From: JAMLIN01 sp041676645
Lineage (GTDB): Bacteria; Pseudomonadota; Gammaproteobacteria; Burkholderiales; Burkholderiaceae_E
Direction of reading: 5' to 3'
DNA: 15,034 nt
Assembly: GCA_041676645.1 (NCBI GenBank)
Contig: JBAYRO010000080.1
Span: 1-15,034 of the forward strand
Below, piece after piece: positions 12,925-15,034 of the stretch; position 1 is the stretch's first letter, and the number at the start of each line of letters is the position of its first letter. Made by a program: the position numbers and the translations under genes. The notes under the pieces are model-generated. The model was not told the origin of the DNA. It saw only the letters and a list, made by a program, of their open reading frames with translations, and ran no database searches.

Positions 12925-13349
12925 GGGTGGATGGTACTCCGATGGAAGGCCACAGCTACCTTGGCTGATTCGCGGAACCGATCGCCAAGCCCTTGCTGCA
13001 GATGCTCAAGATGGAGACTACAGTTTACGCTCCGCCGACCCACTGCGGCGCCGACAACATCGATCTCCTGAACTAAGTCGCATCGCCGAACCATAGCGCC
13101 GGAAGCCAGCACAGATCACCAGAGGAGCCTTCGTTAGCAATCTGCAAACCGGAACCTGCCGCGAGTGACCAGCGGAAAGGCCGATGGATCCCGAGTCGAT
13201 GCCACCGACAGATCGATGTCCAGAAGCGGCCAGTGCAAGTACTTCACCCTCGGCCTCTTTACCCGCATGATCTGCGCAAGCGCTGCTATCGTGGAACCTG
13301 ACGGTCGCCGCACAAGAACCCGCCATGCGCGCAACTGGATGAGCCTGAG
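12925..13349. other. Gap of 425 nt with no convincing gene
   Basis: The 5' part must hold the promoter of the minus-strand antitoxin-toxin pair, but I could not place -10 and -35 boxes. On the + strand a stop-to-stop frame ending at 13074 reads 'AEPIAKPLLQMLKMETTVYA' and on to 'NIDLLN', protein-like but with no good start, possibly a relic. The short frames at 13165-13353 and on the minus strand at 13134-13910 look like by-products of GC-rich DNA. No repeat or RNA gene was found. Confidence 0.35.
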
Positions 13350-13961
13350 ATGACGACGCCGACCAAACCCGGACGCAAGACGCGCGCCAAACCGGTGTGG
13401 ATGGCCCGGCTGCTCGTGACGCTGCTCGACGTGGAACCAGCGGTCTGGCGCCTCGTGCAGATCCCCGCGATGATCCCGCTGGACAAACTGCACGATGCGA
13501 TCCAGTCGGTGATGGGCTGGACCGACAGCCACCTGCACGAGTTCATCATCAATGGCGTGCACTACGGAATCGACGACCCAATGGGCTTCGAGGACGAGCG
13601 GGTGGTCGACGAACGGCGGGTCACGCTGGCCGACGCGCTGGGCGGCACGGCGCGCACGTTCGACTATGTCTACGATTTCGGCGACGACTGGCATCACGCC
13701 ATCACCGTCGAGGCGATCGAGCCAGCCGAAGAGGCGAGGCCTCTGTTGTACTGCCTGGCCGGCGAGCGAGCCTGCCCGCCCGAGGACGTGGGCGGCGCAT
13801 GGGGCTACGAGGAATTTCTCGAGGCCATCGGAGACCCGGAACACGAAGAGCACGAAGACATGCTCGAGTGGTGCGGCAGCGAGTTCGATCCCGAACGCTT
13901 CGATCTGCAAGGGGTCAATGCGCGACTCGGGCGCATCAAGCTCAAGATCAGGGGCGGCTGA
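13350..13961 (+). CDS. Plasmid pRiA4b ORF-3-like family protein (PF07929)
   Basis: The 203-residue protein carries the landmarks of this family: 'LLDVEPAVWRLVQIPA' (25-40), 'LDKLHDAIQSVMGWTDSHLH' (44-63), 'YGIDDP' (72-77), 'FDYVYDFGDDWHHAI' (104-118) and 'CPPEDVGGAWGYEEFLEAI' (142-160). The first 15 residues are a basic tail. The function of the family is not known. Members are scattered on plasmids and accessory islands, in agreement with the TA-rich setting here. ATG 13350 is chosen because family homology begins soon after; the upstream GAGCCTGAG is a weak ribosome site. It stands alone between TA modules, with no partner on the same strand. A mobile-DNA link is known of the family in name only, and any defence role would be speculation. 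Confidence 0.88.
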   Translation: MTTPTKPGRKTRAKPVWMARLLVTLLDVEPAVWRLVQIPAMIPLDKLHDAIQSVMGWTDSHLHEFIINGVHYGIDDPMGFEDERVVDERRVTLADALGGTARTFDYVYDFGDDWHHAITVEAIEPAEEARPLLYCLAGERACPPEDVGGAWGYEEFLEAIGDPEHEEHEDMLEWCGSEFDPERFDLQGVNARLGRIKLKIRGG

Positions 13962-14268
13962 TCGAACGGGTCATGTGCCTGGCTGTTCAGCCAGCTGATC
14001 AGGCCTCACGATCAGTCCGGGAAAGGTGAACCGCTCCCGGTTCTGTAGACGAACCCTGCCCTCACGCAGCGACGAGCTCGAATGCCTCGGGACTGACGCC
14101 GTCCACCGATTCGCGAACGTGCATGGCGCAGACGGCCCGCCTACAACGCAGAACCGCGACTACGATTCGCGTGCCAGACCGACGGCACGAGCGTCGGATC
14201 CGCTTCAGCCGCCGAGCGAGACCAGCGGAAAAGCCAAAGCCCATGCGCGGAGATGCTGGTGACCTCAG
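13962..14268. other. Gap of 307 nt containing a parE-tail relic
   Basis: No intact gene is seen. On the minus strand 14142-14190 contains the codons for 'SVWHANRSRGSAL' and a stop, the end of a second ParE-like toxin that has lost the rest of its gene. The open minus-strand frame 14062-14244 lies in a different frame over the same DNA and is probably spurious, although its end 'MHVRESVDGVSPEAFELVAA' is protein-like. Confidence 0.45.
14137..14188 (-). repeat. Copy 2 of the 52-bp repeat: orphan 3' end of a parE-like gene
   Basis: This segment matches 12397-12448 at 47 of 52 bases with the same orientation. Here the reading is 'SVWHANRSRGSAL' then stop, and upstream codons do not continue the ParE fold, so it is a relic. 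The spacing between copies is exactly 1740 bp. It suggests an old duplication of a TA module followed by deletion, or recombination between related modules. Confidence 0.75.
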
Positions 14269-14571
14269 CTAGCCACTTCCTCGCGATTGATCCTGTGGCG
14301 GCCATTGTCTGGCCACATGCAGCACACGTAGCATGCGCACCAGATCGTCCGTTACGTCGTAGATCAGGATGTAGTTCTGGTGCGCGACGAGTTCTCGGGT
14401 GCCGGTGACGCGACCAGGCCGACCAAGCCCAGGGTGATCGATCAAGCCACCTGCCTTGTCTCCAAACAGCTCATCGAGGGCCAGAGCAGCGATCGGGTTG
14501 TCGGCCTCGATATAGTCATAGATTACTTCGCGGTCCTGGATGGCTTCTGGCGTCCAGTACAGCTCCATCAT
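14269..14571 (-). CDS. RelE/ParE-family toxin
   Basis: The 100-residue protein has the RelE/ParE layout: 'LYWTPEAIQDREVIYDYIEA' (4-23), 'LGRPGRVTGTRELVAHQNYI' (49-68), the strand 'LIYDVTDDLVRMLRVLHVAR' (69-88) and 'QWP' after it. This C-terminal 'RVLHVARQWP' is close to the 'vLHvaRqwP' end typical of the type paired with RHH/RelB antitoxins in plasmid-borne modules. The tail 'PQDQSRGSG' is extra. ATG 14571 overlaps the antitoxin stop by 4 nt (ATGA); a second ATG follows at once, so the start may be one codon later. All parts are intact and the toxin is probably functional. Confidence 0.87.
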   Translation of the reverse strand: MMELYWTPEAIQDREVIYDYIEADNPIAALALDELFGDKAGGLIDHPGLGRPGRVTGTRELVAHQNYILIYDVTDDLVRMLRVLHVARQWPPQDQSRGSG

Positions 14572-14855
14572 TCGGATGCTTCAAGCCGGCGGCGAGTGGC
14601 TGCGCGACGTGCTGCGAACCGAGCCTCGACGTCGGCTGCCGGCACCAAACGGCCGGCATTGGCGGAGTCCAGGCCAGCTTGCACTTGGCGACGAAACCAG
14701 GCGTCATGCTCGGCCGCCTCCTGTTGTTGCTGCACAAATTCACGCATGAAGTCGCGAAGCAACTGCGCGCCGGTGCGGTCACGGGCCTTCGCGGCCGTAG
14801 CAAATTCCTTCTTCAGGGCTTCATCGACCCGAAAGGTAAAGGTTGCTTCGCTCAT
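14568..14855 (-). CDS. Ribbon-helix-helix antitoxin (RelB/DinJ- or ParD-like)
   Basis: The 95-residue protein opens with a ribbon-helix-helix DNA-binding domain: strand 'TFTFRVDEALKKEF' (5-18), helix 'ATAAKARDRTGAQLLRDFMR' (19-38), in which the strand pairs in a dimer and inserts in the DNA major groove. The rest (about 45-95) is a charged, Ala/Arg-rich tail 'AAEHDAWFRRQVQAGLDSAN' and 'AGRLVPAADVEARFAARRAA', which should wrap the toxin. It resembles RelB/DinJ antitoxins with 'DAWFRRQVQAGL' after the RHH. The ribosome site is weak (GGGGCGG near -8), so the ATG at 14855 rests mainly on family N-termini. It probably represses the operon through the repeats just upstream. Confidence 0.87.
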   Translation of the reverse strand: MSEATFTFRVDEALKKEFATAAKARDRTGAQLLRDFMREFVQQQQEAAEHDAWFRRQVQAGLDSANAGRLVPAADVEARFAARRAATRRRLEASE

Positions 14856-14871
14856 GGTGCCGCCCCATGTG

Positions 14872-14892
14872 TTACGTAATAAGTACAGCGTA
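14872..14892 (-). promoter_or_regulatory. Putative operator of the RHH antitoxin-RelE/ParE operon
   Basis: TTACGTAA (14872-14879) is a perfect 8-bp palindrome 17 nt upstream of the antitoxin ATG. A second symmetric element, TACAGCGTA (14884-14892), follows 4 nt away. Short palindromes of this sort, spaced in tandem, are typical RHH operators. A promoter in the same stretch is likely but I could not assign a convincing -35/-10 pair. Confidence 0.45.
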
Positions 14893-14904
14893 GCACATTG
14901 CGGA

Positions 14905-15033
14905 TCACCCCAAAGCAGGAATGACGGTTCCAGGCATGTCCGATCTCCACAAGAGACCCTGATCTGCCCCGAGATTCTCGTACCAGATCGCGAAGCCGTT
15001 CTTTAGAGATCTCTGGTCCGTAATTGCCCAGGC
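14905..15033 (-). CDS. Possible 3' end of a gene running in from the right edge, unrecognised
   Basis: The minus strand from the window edge stays open for 42 codons and ends with TGA at 14905-14907. It reads 'NGFAIWYENLGADQGLLWRS' in the middle and 'VIPALG' at the end, with protein-like composition. I do not recognise it and a chance open frame of this length is quite possible in this DNA. A competing minus-strand frame is also open to 14881. More sequence beyond 15034 would decide. Confidence 0.25.
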   Translation of the reverse strand, partial: AWAITDQRSLKNGFAIWYENLGADQGLLWRSDMPGTVIPALG

Positions 15034-15034
15034 A

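Noticed and set aside
13162..14234. Repeat GACCAGCGGAAA near 13167 and 14220
   Set aside because: Only about 12 identical bases with little extension; not enough to call a repeat in addition to the 52-bp pair.

Overview
The window is GC-rich with short intergenic gaps and Shine-Dalgarno-led genes, and it carries serine-biosynthesis, OmpA-like and DUF1800/DUF1501 genes typical of Proteobacteria. A betaproteobacterium of the Burkholderiales type is my best guess; this is inferred from protein style, not from any marker gene. No rRNA, tRNA, CRISPR array, transposase or integrase is visible.

Layout. (1) Positions 1-2205 hold three type II toxin-antitoxin (TA) modules in a row: Phd-family antitoxin + PIN toxin (+), HigB-HigA (+), and Phd/YefM antitoxin + ParE-like toxin (-). 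(2) Positions 2421-11860 form a conserved-looking block. It contains an SDR oxidoreductase (-), diverging from serC-serA (+), which encode steps 2 and 1 of serine biosynthesis from 3-phosphoglycerate. A small GNAT-thioesterase pair (-) converges on serA. An OmpA-family lipoprotein, a PF04199 cyclase-family hydrolase and a two-gene exported unit (DUF1800 lipoprotein + DUF1501 Tat substrate) follow on the + strand. (3) Positions 11867-15034 are decayed accessory DNA: a truncated, frameshifted remnant of a TRAP-transporter substrate-binding protein gene, an antitoxin + ParE toxin pair (-), a pRiA4b ORF-3-like gene (+), a relic of the 3' end of a second parE-like gene, and a ribbon-helix-helix antitoxin + RelE/ParE toxin pair (-).

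Five apparently intact TA modules from different families therefore flank about 9.4 kb of ordinary metabolism and envelope genes. The TA operons show typical tight coupling (4-nt ATGA or TTGA overlaps, a 2-nt gap, antitoxin-first order except HigBA), and several have inverted or direct repeats over the presumed promoter, consistent with autoregulation.

I found no clear case for a wholly new system. The most interesting items are the TA cluster with its duplicated parE tail, a higB that seems to lack a Shine-Dalgarno and may be leaderless, an uncharacterised antitoxin type beside a ParE toxin, the DUF1800/DUF1501 export unit of unknown function, and a SerA with no Glu at the usual catalytic position.
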